A stretch of DNA of 64,000 nucleotides from JBOGNO01 sp050747245 (GTDB taxonomy: Bacteria; Acidobacteriota; Terriglobia; Acidiferrales; UBA7541). The position numbers and the translations under genes were made by a program. Positions 25,943-35,177 of the stretch are shown here, piece after piece; position 1 is the first letter of the stretch; the number at the start of each line of letters is the position of its first letter. The notes under the pieces were generated by a model that was not told where the DNA came from, searched no databases, and was given only the letters and a program-made list of their open reading frames with translations. The DNA lies in NCBI GenBank assembly GCA_050747245.1, contig JBOGNO010000001.1, forward strand, positions 62,001 to 126,000. Direction: 5' to 3'.

Positions 25943-27217
25943 CTACGTTCCTTCGTCCCAGGAAGTGAGGTAATGCTCTTGATCGGGAGAGAGTTTGTCC
26001 ACCTGAACGCCCATGGAATCGAGTTTCAATCTGGCTATCTGCCGGTCGATGGCTTCCGGCACCGGATAGACTTGGTCTTCAAGCTGGCTTGCGTTCTTGA
26101 TCAAGTGTTCGACCGAGAGCGCCTGGTTCGCGAAGCTCATGTCCATCACCGAAGCGGGATGCCCCTCTGCCGCAGCCAGATTGATGAGCCGTCCTTCTCC
26201 CAACAAATAAAGTTTGCGGCCGTCGCGCGTCGCGAATTCTTCGACGAACGGCCGGACCGGTTTGCGCGAACTCGAAAGCTTTTCGAGCGCGGGAATATCG
26301 ATCTCCACGTTGAAGTGTCCGGAATTACAAATCACCGCGCCATCTCTCATCTTCTCAAAATGTTCGCTGGCCAGGACGGACTTGTTGCCCGTCACAGTGA
26401 CGAACACATCTCCGATTTTCGCGGCGTCGGCCATGGGCATTACGCGGAACCCATCCATCACTGCTTCGAGCGCGCGTACGGAATTGATTTCCGTGACGAT
26501 TACATCAGCGCCCAGTCCTTTGGCTCGCATCGCTATTCCCCGCCCGCACCAACCGTATCCTGCCACTACCACGCGCAATCCCGCCAGCAGGAGGTTCGTT
26601 GCGCGGATGATGCCGTCGATCGTGGATTGCCCAGTGCCGTAACGGTTGTCGAAGAAGTGTTTGGTTTGCGCATCGTTAACCGCGATGATGGGATAGCGCA
26701 GCTTGCCGTCCTTGGCCATGGCGCGCAAACGGATCACGCCTGTCGTCGTTTCTTCCGTGCCGCCGATCACATTCTTCACCAGGTCCGTGCGTTTCGTGAG
26801 CAGAATCGTCACTAGATCTGCGCCGTCGTCCATGGTGATTTGTGGCGCGTGATCGAGCGCGGAATTGATGTGCGCGTAGTACGTCGCGCTGTCTTCGCCT
26901 TTAATTGCAAAAGTCGGGATCCCGTAGTCTTTTACGAGGCACGCCGCCACTTCGTCCTGAGTGGAAAGCGGATTCGAGGCGCACAGCACTACGTCGGCTC
27001 CTCCGTCGCGCAGAGTGATCGCCAGATTGGCTGTTTCGCTCGTCACATGCAGGCACGCCGAAACTTTCACGCCTTTGAGCGGCTGTTCCTTAATAAACTG
27101 CTTGCGAATCAGCTGAAGAACGGGCATGTGCTGATTCGCCCATTCCACCTTGCGTTTGCCGCGTTCGGCCAGCGAGAGGTCTTTTACGTCTCCCATGATC
27201 TTTTGTGCTGTCTCCAC
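25943..27217 (-). CDS. ahcY: Adenosylhomocysteinase
   Basis: AhcY hydrolyses S-adenosylhomocysteine to adenosine and homocysteine, removing the product inhibitor of methyltransferases. About 424 residues: DVKDLSLAERGKRKVEWAN at the N-terminus, CLHVTSETANLAITL, DDGADLV, the NAD-binding GYGWCGRGIAMRAKGLGADV, and the C-terminal LDSMGVQVDKLSPDQEHYL. The proposed start is GTG at 27215-27217 with AGGGAG seven bases upstream; an ATG seven codons later is the alternative. It lies 43 bases after metK on the same strand, giving a two-gene S-adenosylmethionine cycle unit. Confidence 0.95.
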   Translation of the reverse strand: METAQKIMGDVKDLSLAERGKRKVEWANQHMPVLQLIRKQFIKEQPLKGVKVSACLHVTSETANLAITLRDGGADVVLCASNPLSTQDEVAACLVKDYGIPTFAIKGEDSATYYAHINSALDHAPQITMDDGADLVTILLTKRTDLVKNVIGGTEETTTGVIRLRAMAKDGKLRYPIIAVNDAQTKHFFDNRYGTGQSTIDGIIRATNLLLAGLRVVVAGYGWCGRGIAMRAKGLGADVIVTEINSVRALEAVMDGFRVMPMADAAKIGDVFVTVTGNKSVLASEHFEKMRDGAVICNSGHFNVEIDIPALEKLSSSRKPVRPFVEEFATRDGRKLYLLGEGRLINLAAAEGHPASVMDMSFANQALSVEHLIKNASQLEDQVYPVPEAIDRQIARLKLDSMGVQVDKLSPDQEHYLTSWDEGT

Positions 27218-27260
27218 TGTAAGGCTCCCTGCGAAATTTTGAGTTCTGGTTGAGGTCCTA

Positions 27261-28439
27261 CTATCGCGCGGCCATTTCCGCGCCACGCACTCCGGCTTGG
27301 CTCCGGATCGCCCCTGCCTTGTCTGTACGCTCCCACGTGAAACCCTCTCCCGACCGGCCGAAATGGCCGTAGGCCGCGCTGGGGCGGTAGATCGGCCGGC
27401 GAAGATCGAGCGCCTCGATGATTCCGCGCGGCGTGAGCGGAAACGTAGCGCGTATCAACTGGGTGATCTGCTCATCGGGAATTACGCCGGTTCCAAACGT
27501 GTCCGCCATAACGGAGACGGGTTCAGCCACGCCAATCGCATAGGCGATCTGGACTTCCACTTGGCTGGCGATGCCCGCAGCCACAAGGTTTTTCGCAACG
27601 TACCGGGCCATGTAGCATGCCGAGCGGTCCACCTTCGTCGGGTCTTTCCCAGAAAGTGCGCCGCCTCCGTGCCGGCTGTAGCCCCCGTACGTGTCCACGA
27701 TGATCTTTCGCCCGGTGAGGCCGGCGTCGCCCATCGGTCCGCCTACCACGAATCGCCCTGTCGGGTTGATATGGAATTTCGTTCGCTTGTCGAGCATCGC
27801 CGCAGGGATGACAGGCTTGATGACTTCCTCCATTACCGCCGCTTGCAGGTCGCGGTTCGAAACCTCCTCGCTGTGCTGCGTCGAAACCACCACGGTGTCC
27901 ACGCGCACGGGACGCCCGTTCTGGTATTCCACGCTAACCTGCGATTTGCCGTCTGGCCTCAGAAAACTTACCACCCCTGATTTGCGGACTTCCGAAAGTC
28001 TCCGCGTCAATTGGTGAGCCAGCTGTATCGGCATGGGCATTAGTTCCGGGGTCTCGTCACAGGCGAAGCCGAACATCAATCCCTGATCCCCCGCCCCACC
28101 CGTGTCCACGCCCATAGCGATATCGCCGGACTGGCGTTTCACTGCCGAGATGACCGCACAAGTATCGGCGTCGAATCCGAACTTGGCGCGGGTGTATCCC
28201 ACGTCGCGGATCACCCCGCGAACAATGTCTGCGTATTCCAGCGTAGCTTTTGTCGTGATCTCGCCCGCCACCACTGCGAGACCAGTCGTCACCAGCGTCT
28301 CGCACGCCACGCGCCCCGTTGGGTCCTGCCCGAGGACGGCGTCGAGCACCGCGTCGGAAATTTGATCCGCTATTTTGTCAGGATGACCTTCGGTAACCGA
28401 CTCGGAAGTGAATAAAAAATTCTTTCCCGTTTGCGTCAA
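27261..28439 (-). CDS. metK: S-adenosylmethionine synthetase
   Basis: MetK makes S-adenosylmethionine from methionine and ATP. Starting at TTG 28437-28439 (GAGGGGG six bases upstream) gives 392 residues, MTQTGKNFLFTSESVTEGHPDK, the standard N-terminus. Other motifs: ISAVKRQSGDIAMGVD, GAGDQGLMFGFACDETPELMPMP, VGGPMGDAGLTGRKIIVDTYGG (ATP site) and GGGALSGKDPTKVDRSACYMARY. The frame is open 27 codons upstream, but this stretch overlaps the promoter. It leads the metK-ahcY operon. No SAM or SAH riboswitch was recognised in the roughly 65-base leader. Confidence 0.96.
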   Translation of the reverse strand: MTQTGKNFLFTSESVTEGHPDKIADQISDAVLDAVLGQDPTGRVACETLVTTGLAVVAGEITTKATLEYADIVRGVIRDVGYTRAKFGFDADTCAVISAVKRQSGDIAMGVDTGGAGDQGLMFGFACDETPELMPMPIQLAHQLTRRLSEVRKSGVVSFLRPDGKSQVSVEYQNGRPVRVDTVVVSTQHSEEVSNRDLQAAVMEEVIKPVIPAAMLDKRTKFHINPTGRFVVGGPMGDAGLTGRKIIVDTYGGYSRHGGGALSGKDPTKVDRSACYMARYVAKNLVAAGIASQVEVQIAYAIGVAEPVSVMADTFGTGVIPDEQITQLIRATFPLTPRGIIEALDLRRPIYRPSAAYGHFGRSGEGFTWERTDKAGAIRSQAGVRGAEMAAR

Positions 28440-28510
28440 AACATTCCCCCTCGCAAGACTGTAGCGATGTGTGAGGCCCTCTCGGAACGTGCGGAAAAAC
28501 CCAAATCGCC

Positions 28511-28539
28511 AAGGTAGCATGCGCTCTTGGGAGTGTCAA
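28511..28539 (-). promoter_or_regulatory. Sigma70-type promoter of metK-ahcY
   Basis: On the minus strand a perfect -35 TTGACA (28534-28539) is followed after 17 bases by TACCTT (28511-28516), a -10 with four matches to TATAAT. The predicted start near 28504 gives a leader of about 65 bases before the metK TTG. Confidence 0.7.
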
Positions 28540-28654
28540 CGATTTGCGCTGGAACGAATTATTGCGGCAGTAAACGGCGCTTTCGCGGGGTCGAACGGCG
28601 CGCGACCATTCCACATCCGGGCATCCGCATGCCGCAGTCCGGCGTCGGGCGGGG

Positions 28655-29789
28655 CTAGGCCGCTGTCGCCTGGCCGCGCCGTGAAAGAAGGTACGCGCGG
28701 ATAAAGCTGTCAATGTCTCCATTTAGCACGCGGTCCACGTCGCCCCTTTCGGCCTTGGTGCGATGATCCTTGATCATCTGGTACGGCTGCAGAACGTAGG
28801 AACGAATCTGGCTGCCGAAGCTGATCTCCGGCTTGGACGCATCCAGCTTGTGCATTTCTTCGCGCCGCTTTTCCAGCTCCAGCTCGTACAGGTGCGACTT
28901 CAAGAGTTTCATCGCCCATTCGCGGTTTTTGTGCTGGCTCCGTTCGTTCTGGCACTGCACCACGATTCCCGAGGGCAGGTGTGTGATGCGCACCGCCGAT
29001 TCTACTTTGTTCACATTCTGTCCGCCGTGCCCGCCCGCTCGAAAAGTGTCGATGCGGATCTCTTCCGGTTTCACTACGACTTCGATTCGGTCGTCAATTT
29101 CGGGAATCACGAAGACGGAAGCGAATGAGGTGTGCCGCCGCGCCGCCTGGTCGAACGGTGAAATTCGCACCAGCCGGTGCACGCCGCTTTCCCCCGTCAG
29201 CAAGCCATAAGCGTTTTCTCCTTCGAATCGCACCGTTGCGGATTTCAGCCCCGCTTCTTCCCCGGGCGTCGAGTCAATGATCGTGGTGCGGAACCCCTTG
29301 CGCTCCGCCCAGCTCAGGTACATGCGCAGCAACATCTCCGCCCAGTCTTGCGATTCGGTGCCGCCCGCACCCGGCTTGACCGTCATGATGGCGTTTAAGC
29401 GGTCGCTTTCGCCGCTCAGCAACGTCTGCGTCTCAAGCTCCCCAACGAGCGCATCGGCCCGGTCGAGTTCTCCGCTCAATTCTCCGAGAACGGCATCGCG
29501 TTGTGCGGAGTCCGTTTCCTCTTCAGCCAGATGAAAATATGTTTCGATATCGGCGAGCGTCTGCGCCAGCTTTTCGTCCGCACGCACGCTGTCTTCGGCC
29601 TGTTTGCGCTCCTGAAGCGTAGTCTGTGCGCGTTCCTGGTCCTGCCAGAATTCTTGCCGTCCGATTTTTTCTTCGAGTTCTGTTAGCCGGTGGCGATTAG
29701 AGGTGGCGTCAAAGATAGCTCCGCACGAGCTCGATGCGCTTCTTGAGCTCGTCGAAGCGGTGGGCCAAGTCTTCAATGTGCGCGGTCAT
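28655..29789 (-). CDS. prfB: Peptide chain release factor 2, expressed by programmed +1 frameshift
   Basis: RF2 reads UGA and UAA stop codons and releases the nascent chain. The first 26 codons run from ATG 29787-29789 (MTAHIEDLAHRF) to SYL and an in-frame TGA at 29709-29711; the rest continues in the +1 frame from GAC (Asp-Ala-Thr-Ser-Asn). The joined product is about 377 residues, normal for RF2. It contains the stop-recognition tripeptide SPF (RISPFDQ) and the peptidyl-hydrolysis GGQ (GGHGGQNVNKVES). The start overlaps the lnt stop (ATGA). Ordinary gene calling would miss the 26-residue N-terminal piece or begin the gene at an incorrect site. Confidence 0.95.
29708..29722 (-). promoter_or_regulatory. 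RF2 programmed +1 frameshift site
   Basis: The minus strand reads GGAG-C-TAT-CTT-TGA-C: an internal Shine-Dalgarno-like GGAG four bases before the slippery CTT and the in-frame TGA followed by C, the autoregulatory arrangement known for bacterial prfB. When RF2 is scarce the ribosome slips from CUU to UUU and continues; when abundant it terminates after 26 codons. Confidence 0.9.
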
Positions 29790-31354
29790 GTTCTTATTTT
29801 ACCCGATTTCGAGCTTGATTCAGAAACTCTGGCTTGCCGCGCGCCGACCAGGAAGAGCTCCAAGAGCATCCCCGCAGAAACAGCCAGGCTCAGCCATGCC
29901 AGCCAGTCTCCGAATCGCGCGTAGATCGTCGAATCCGTCCTGAAGTCATATGGCGCGTCGAGCTCCCCGCGAACATCCGTTCTCATCTCCGCAACAATGC
30001 GGCCGTAGGGATCCTCGGAGACGGTGAAGCCGTTGTTTGTGTCGCGCAGCATCCACCGTCGCAGCTCCACTGCGCGCACCCGCGCCATCATCAGATGTTG
30101 CGCCGGCGCGGCCGACCGGCCAAACCACCCGTCGTTGGAAATATTAATCAGCAACTCCGCCCCCGCGCGTTCGAATCGTCTTATTTCATCAGGGAAGATC
30201 GCTTCGTAACAGATGAATACGCCAAAGCTTCCAGCGGGCAAAGACCCCGCGCGATACGACGTCCCCGGAGTGAAATCCGAAATATCGGCCGTCAGCCGTC
30301 CCGCAAAGGTGATCCATTTCCGCAACGGCACGTACTCCCCGTAAGGCACTAAATGGATTTTGTCGTACGTGAACAATCGCTGCCCCGCTGGGCCCAGGAG
30401 CACCGCGCTGTTCGTTGCCTGAAATTGCCCGCCGGGTCTGCGACGCCAATCCACCACCCCGAGCAAGAAATCGGTTCCCGCTTCTTGCGCGATTCGCTGC
30501 GCCCGCGCGGAAAAATTCGGGTCTTGCAACGTGAATGGTGCCGGAACTTCCGGCCAGACGATGAGTCCCGGCTCACGCCGCGCCGCGCTCACACTGAGCA
30601 ATTCGAGTTCATCGAGATCTGCGGCATGCGTTTGCAGCCAGTCCGCCGGGTATTGTTGCGATTGCGGAGGAAAATCTGTCTGCACCAGGTGTGCCACGTG
30701 ATGTGCTTCGGCTATCGGAACGAGTTTTGCACCAACCGCCAGCGTGAACACCAGCAGCACAATCGCCACGACCGCCGCCACGCGCGCGCGCTTCCCGGCC
30801 GCCACCACGCCCCACGCGAGCAGCGCGTTGAATCCCGCGACCAGGAAAGTCAGACCGTAAATTCCCGTCGCCGGCACAATCTGCAACAGCGCGAGGCTGC
30901 TCGATGCCGCATAGCCAAGCAAATTCCATGGAAAGCCGATGATCGGCAAATGTGTGCGGATAAATTCCAGCACCACCCAGAAGAACGGTGCAAAGAAGCA
31001 CGCGCGGCCGGCGCTCTCTCGGGCAAATCGCGCGATGCACCAAGCAAAGGCCGCGGGGAAGAATCCTCCCGCAACGGCCATCAGCCCCAGGACGCCGGCC
31101 GCCTGCAGCACGGTCAGGTTGCCATACTGCCGCATCACCTCGTATATCCATGGGAGTGAAGCCGGATAAAAAATAAATCCGCTCACCCACCCATAGAACG
31201 CCGCAATGCGGGGACGCTCATCGATTGAAATTACAATCAAGAAAAACAGGCAGATCCATCCCAGCCAGGGCAGGTTGTAATTCGGAAATGCAAATGCCAT
31301 GGAAAAACCGGAACAGATCGCCAGCAAAATTCGTGCGGGCCGCCCCAGTTTCAT
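29786..31354 (-). CDS. lnt: Apolipoprotein N-acyltransferase
   Basis: Lnt adds the third acyl chain to the N-terminal cysteine of lipoproteins in the inner membrane, a hallmark of diderm bacteria. About 522 residues: several N-terminal transmembrane helices (first 200 residues), then a periplasmic nitrilase-like domain with the catalytic triad visible as Glu in VWPEVPAPFT, Lys in YDKIHLVPYGEY and Cys in FICYEAIFPDE, and a final transmembrane helix. The ATG at 31354 is chosen as the start nearest the first helix; the frame continues 14 codons upstream. Its stop overlaps the prfB start. Confidence 0.94.
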   Translation of the reverse strand: MKLGRPARILLAICSGFSMAFAFPNYNLPWLGWICLFFLIVISIDERPRIAAFYGWVSGFIFYPASLPWIYEVMRQYGNLTVLQAAGVLGLMAVAGGFFPAAFAWCIARFARESAGRACFFAPFFWVVLEFIRTHLPIIGFPWNLLGYAASSSLALLQIVPATGIYGLTFLVAGFNALLAWGVVAAGKRARVAAVVAIVLLVFTLAVGAKLVPIAEAHHVAHLVQTDFPPQSQQYPADWLQTHAADLDELELLSVSAARREPGLIVWPEVPAPFTLQDPNFSARAQRIAQEAGTDFLLGVVDWRRRPGGQFQATNSAVLLGPAGQRLFTYDKIHLVPYGEYVPLRKWITFAGRLTADISDFTPGTSYRAGSLPAGSFGVFICYEAIFPDEIRRFERAGAELLINISNDGWFGRSAAPAQHLMMARVRAVELRRWMLRDTNNGFTVSEDPYGRIVAEMRTDVRGELDAPYDFRTDSTIYARFGDWLAWLSLAVSAGMLLELFLVGARQARVSESSSKSGKIRT

Positions 31355-31466
31355 TGTGAGCTGCTTTCCACGGCCTCTAGGATTTTGCGCCGGCACATGC
31401 GCACATAGGTTAGTACATCACGGTTTCTTTTTGATGGGGAAAAACTGACGGAGGGTCGGCGCGCGA

Positions 31467-32090
31467 TTATCGCTTGACGATGGCCTTGAATCCCTGCCGT
31501 TCGAGCGCTGTCTTCGCCAGCGTCGCGGACTGCGGGTCCGCATAGGGGCCCACCTGGACGCGATAGTAACTATCTGTCGTAGGTGTAATCACGAACGCGG
31601 GATATCTTTTCTTCTGCAGCGCGTCTGCGAGCGCCAGCGCGTCGCCCTCGCTCTTGAGCGCCGCCACTTGCAGGACGATCGCACCTCGTGGAATTGCGGG
31701 CGGCCCAAACTGCGCTCCAGGTTTGGAGACGGCCGGAACAGACTTTGCCGCAGGTTCATTTTTCCCGGGTTTATCTGGCTGCGGCTTCGCAGCGGACGCG
31801 GCCCGCGGCTCAGGTGGTTTCTCCGAACTTTTCGGTGTGTTGAAATCCCAGTCGCTTGGGGCAGGGACCGTATCGTCCTTTCCCCCTGCGGACGAAGTCG
31901 CCGAAGCTGCCGGCCCTGCAGGAGTTCCGCTCGACGCTTTGGCGTGGAATGCTCCGCCGTTTTGCGTCCGGCCCATCACATAGCCGAGCGTAAAGAAAAC
32001 GCAGCAGAGCAGCACCACGCCGAGGAAAAGCCCCACCAGGTGCCGGCTCTCGAATACCCGTTCTCCGCCACGTTTTCCATTGCCTGCCAT
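31467..32090 (-). CDS. SPOR-domain inner-membrane protein
   Basis: A 207-residue bitopic protein: short basic cytoplasmic N-terminus, one transmembrane helix (about 17-40, LVGLFLGVVLLCCVFFTLGYVMG), a Pro/Ala/Lys/Ser-rich periplasmic linker (about 45-125), and a C-terminal SPOR domain (about 132-207, IVLQVAALKSEGDALALADAL then YYRVQVGPYADPQSA). SPOR domains bind denuded glycan strands of septal peptidoglycan, so a role at division sites, similar to FtsN or DedD, is likely though FtsN identity cannot be claimed. It begins three bases after the slipin stop and is probably in its operon. Confidence 0.85.
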   Translation of the reverse strand: MAGNGKRGGERVFESRHLVGLFLGVVLLCCVFFTLGYVMGRTQNGGAFHAKASSGTPAGPAASATSSAGGKDDTVPAPSDWDFNTPKSSEKPPEPRAASAAKPQPDKPGKNEPAAKSVPAVSKPGAQFGPPAIPRGAIVLQVAALKSEGDALALADALQKKRYPAFVITPTTDSYYRVQVGPYADPQSATLAKTALERQGFKAIVKR

Positions 32091-32093
32091 CCG

Positions 32094-32861
32094 TTACTTA
32101 TTCCCCGCCATGCTTCTCATCCACTGCCCCATGAACTCGAGCGGGATGGGAAACACGACCGTCGTATTCTTCTCCGATCCGATTTCAGTCAGCGTCTGCA
32201 AATACCTCAATTGAATCGAGACAGGCTGGGTCTCAAGTTTCTGCGCTGCTTCTGCCAATTTTTCCGAAGCCTGCAGCTCGCCCTCGGCGTGAATAATCTT
32301 GGCCCGCCGCTCGCGCTCGGCTTCCGCCTGCCGCGCGATCGCGCGCTGCATGGACTCCGGAATATCTACCTGCTTTACTTCTACCTTCGACACCTTAATA
32401 CCCCATGGCTCCGTGTCCTGGTCAAGGATTACTTGCAGCTTGGCGTTTACCTTTTCGCGATCTGAGAGCAGCTCGTCAAACTCGAACTGCCCGAGGATAC
32501 TGCGCAGGTTCGTCTGCGCCAGTTGCGACGTGGCATAAAGGTAGTTGGCCACCTGGCTTATCGCCAGGTTCGCGTCCACCACACGGAAATAGCACACCGC
32601 GTTCACCTTGAGTGACACGTTGTCCCGCGTAATCACGTCCTGAGGCGGGACATCCAGTGTTTCGATGCGCAAAGAAATCCGCATCAGCTTTTCAATCGGG
32701 GCGAATACCAGGGCCAATCCAGGGCCCTTCGACTCTGGCAGCATGCGCCCAAGTCGCAGCACCACGCCGCGTTCCCACTCTTTAATTACATAAATGCAGT
32801 TAAAGATCCAAATCAAGAAAATGAGCGCTCCCACGCCGAAAAGCACAAAGATCACATCCAT
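32094..32861 (-). CDS. Slipin (SPFH/band 7, stomatin-like) membrane protein
   Basis: A 255-residue prokaryotic stomatin. One N-terminal hydrophobic segment (about 3-27) anchors it, followed by the SPFH domain (IKEWERGVVLRLGRMLPESKGPG, then VPPQDVITRDNVSLKVNAVCY) and a C-terminal alanine/glutamate-rich coiled coil (RAIARQAEAERERRAKIIHA) that drives oligomerisation. In many bacteria slipins are encoded next to an NfeD-type protease as here (34 bases downstream of that gene), and the protease cleaves the slipin C-terminus. The pair is thought to organise membrane microdomains. Confidence 0.92.
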   Translation of the reverse strand: MDVIFVLFGVGALIFLIWIFNCIYVIKEWERGVVLRLGRMLPESKGPGLALVFAPIEKLMRISLRIETLDVPPQDVITRDNVSLKVNAVCYFRVVDANLAISQVANYLYATSQLAQTNLRSILGQFEFDELLSDREKVNAKLQVILDQDTEPWGIKVSKVEVKQVDIPESMQRAIARQAEAERERRAKIIHAEGELQASEKLAEAAQKLETQPVSIQLRYLQTLTEIGSEKNTTVVFPIPLEFMGQWMRSMAGNK

Positions 32862-32897
32862 CGCAGTTGCCTCCGTTTTTTTCTGATTATCTTTCTC

Positions 32898-34262
32898 TTA
32901 CGAAGAGCGTCCGGCTCCGCCCGGACTCGGTTCCAGGGGTTCCACCTGCAAGGTAAGGCCGTTCACTTTTTGCACTTTGACCCGCGCTCCCTTGGGAATG
33001 TTTCTTCCCGCCGAAGCTCGCCAGTGTTCTCCATGCACGAAGATCATTCCGCTGCCTTCGATCGCTTCCGTTACCTCTCCTACTTCCCCAACCAATTGCT
33101 CCGGACCGGTGGATCTCTTCCAGCGCCGCGAGCGCAGTACCAGCCGTGCCAGAAAGATCATAATGATCGCCACTGGAATCGTGACCGCGAGCGCCGCGCC
33201 CAGGCTCACACCCATCCCGGTTATCGGCGACCGAATCAGCAACAGCGCGCCCAGCAGCACGGCCACCACCCCTCCCACGCCGAGAATCCCGTGCGTCGGA
33301 TATTTCGCCTCCAGAACAAATAGTGCGAGGCCCAGGACAATCAGCGCCAATCCCGCAAGATTGATGGGCAGCAGGTGCATTGCAAAGAGGGCCAGCAGAA
33401 GCGCGATCCCGCCAATCACGCCCGGGGCGAACATCCCTGGGTGTGTGAACTCCACGTACAAACCCAGAACTCCCACGATAAGCAGGATAAAAAACACATC
33501 CGGCTGCACGACGCGCTCAAGGAAGCGCTCGCGTGCGCTCATTTCGTGCACCTCTAGAACCGGATTCACCAGCGCGAGCGTGGTCTTCGAGCCATCGAAC
33601 CGCGTGATGGTTCGGCCGTTCAATTGCCCAAGCAATTGCTCGGTCGAAGGCGCTACCAGATCGATCAGCTTTCCGTCGAGCGCTTCCTTGTCGCTGAATG
33701 CCTTCGCGTCTGTCACCGCCGTCTCGGCCAGCCCCGTGTCGCGTCCGCGCTCGCTTGCGTAGCTGCGCAGATACGCCGTGGCCTCGTTCACAATTTTCTT
33801 GCGCAGCGTTTCGTCAATCTGCACGGGCGACCCGCCGATTTCCAGCAGCGGCGAAGCCGCTCCCGTATCCGTTCCCGGAGTCATCGCCGCCACGTCTGCG
33901 GAGAGAAGAATGAAAAAACCCGCCGAGGCCGCGCGCGACCCCGCCGGAGTTACGTAGCAAACTACGGGCACCGGCGAACGGATAATGCTCTGAATAATTT
34001 CCCGCATGGATGTGTCCAGTCCGCCTGGAGTGTTGATGGTGATTAGGACCAGGCTGGCTTGCGAACGCCCCGCCTGCTCGATTTCTCTAGTCAGGTACTC
34101 TGCGAGAATCGGTTCAATCTGATCGTTTATCTGCAGCTCCACCACCCGAGAGTCTTGTGGCGTGGCAGGAGCAGGCGGCCCTGCGGCACTGGCAATCGCC
34201 AATGCAGCCCCGGCTGCAAGCAAAACTGTGCACAGCAAGAAATGTGGGATGCGGGAAGCCAT
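32898..34262 (-). CDS. NfeD-family membrane serine protease (slipin partner)
   Basis: About 454 residues. Signal peptide (1-25), then a ClpP-like serine protease domain (about 38-225) with the substrate loop NTPGGLDTSMREI and the nucleophile serine in RAASAGFFI; the lysine of the Ser-Lys dyad is probably in LRKKIVNEATAYL. Next, four or five transmembrane helices (about 250-385), and a C-terminal NfeD OB-fold domain (VGEVGEVTEAIEGSGMIFVHGEHW). It immediately precedes the slipin gene, the conserved arrangement for stomatin-operon partners. ATG at 34262 leads straight into the signal peptide. Confidence 0.9.
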   Translation of the reverse strand: MASRIPHFLLCTVLLAAGAALAIASAAGPPAPATPQDSRVVELQINDQIEPILAEYLTREIEQAGRSQASLVLITINTPGGLDTSMREIIQSIIRSPVPVVCYVTPAGSRAASAGFFILLSADVAAMTPGTDTGAASPLLEIGGSPVQIDETLRKKIVNEATAYLRSYASERGRDTGLAETAVTDAKAFSDKEALDGKLIDLVAPSTEQLLGQLNGRTITRFDGSKTTLALVNPVLEVHEMSARERFLERVVQPDVFFILLIVGVLGLYVEFTHPGMFAPGVIGGIALLLALFAMHLLPINLAGLALIVLGLALFVLEAKYPTHGILGVGGVVAVLLGALLLIRSPITGMGVSLGAALAVTIPVAIIMIFLARLVLRSRRWKRSTGPEQLVGEVGEVTEAIEGSGMIFVHGEHWRASAGRNIPKGARVKVQKVNGLTLQVEPLEPSPGGAGRSS

Positions 34263-34325
34263 AACCGCGCACATTATAGCAGGAGTGAACTCGCGATTTG
34301 GAAATGCCGCACGCTGGATAGCCGC

Positions 34326-35150
34326 CTATAGCTCCAGCGGCCGTTCGGAAGGCTGCGCATCGGATTTCTGCGGTTCCAGGATCTCCCGTACGCGTGGATC
34401 CTTGATCACTTTTGCGAACGCGGGATCCTTCAGCGCTCCAAGATAGTCCTTGTATCCCTCGTCGCGCGACATCTTCAAGAAATGCGCGCAATGTTCAGCA
34501 TCTCCACTGAGCGCGAAAGATTTCGCGACGAAGAAATAGAACGATCCGGGATCGTCCATCCCGCGCTGCTGCACTACCGCACCCGTGCCGCCGCGCCGCG
34601 TGAATATGTCCGGGTCCAACTGAATCGCTTTCTGAAATGAATTGATTGCCGCGTTGACTTGCTTGTCGTCGAACTGCGCGTAACCGAGGTTGCTGTAGTA
34701 CGTCGCCACATCTCCCTGCGATTGGATGGCCTTCTCGTAATATCGGATGGCCTTGCGATATTTTCTCCAGTTATATTCCAGCGTGCCCAGATTATTCAGC
34801 GCGGTGGAGTTATTCTTTTGCGCTTTGAGCGCTTTCTTGTAAAACCGCTCCGCGCAGTGAAAATCCCCTCCTCCCTGGCACGCCACTCCCGCTTTATTCA
34901 GTAGCGTCAAGTTCTTCGGTTCCTGCTTGAGAATTGCCGAATAGGCCGCCACGGCTTCGGAATACTGTTTCTGGCCCATCAGCAGATCCGCTTGCATTTC
35001 CGCCTTCTGGCGCTCCGTCAGGACGGGTGCTTGGGCCGCGGGTTGTTGCGCGGCGTGCTCAGGCGGGCTGGGGGGTGTAGTTGATTGCAGCGCCTCGGCA
35101 CACGGCGCCATCACTGTCAACGCTGCGAGAAATACTGTCAGGCGGTTCAT
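34326..35150 (-). CDS. Exported tetratricopeptide-repeat protein
   Basis: A 274-residue protein with an N-terminal signal peptide (to about residue 20), a proline/glutamine-rich spacer, and about four TPR units from residue 50 (YSEAVAAYSAILKQEPKN, FHCAERFYKKALKAQ, YRKAIRYYEKAIQSQ, VNAAINSFQKAIQLDPD). The C-terminal 80 residues are helical with a cysteine-containing stretch (HCAHFLKMSRDEGY). It lies between nfeD and the PBP1A gene on the same strand, so an envelope assembly or scaffolding role is plausible. No specific function can be assigned. Confidence 0.8.
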   Translation of the reverse strand: MNRLTVFLAALTVMAPCAEALQSTTPPSPPEHAAQQPAAQAPVLTERQKAEMQADLLMGQKQYSEAVAAYSAILKQEPKNLTLLNKAGVACQGGGDFHCAERFYKKALKAQKNNSTALNNLGTLEYNWRKYRKAIRYYEKAIQSQGDVATYYSNLGYAQFDDKQVNAAINSFQKAIQLDPDIFTRRGGTGAVVQQRGMDDPGSFYFFVAKSFALSGDAEHCAHFLKMSRDEGYKDYLGALKDPAFAKVIKDPRVREILEPQKSDAQPSERPLEL

Positions 35151-35177
35151 CTTGCTTTACCTCGCCTGAATAGTTGC

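Noticed and set aside
28440..28510. SAM or SAH riboswitch in the metK leader
   Set aside because: The leader is only about 65 bases and shows none of the conserved helices or core motifs that I know for SAM-I, SAM-II or SAH riboswitches.
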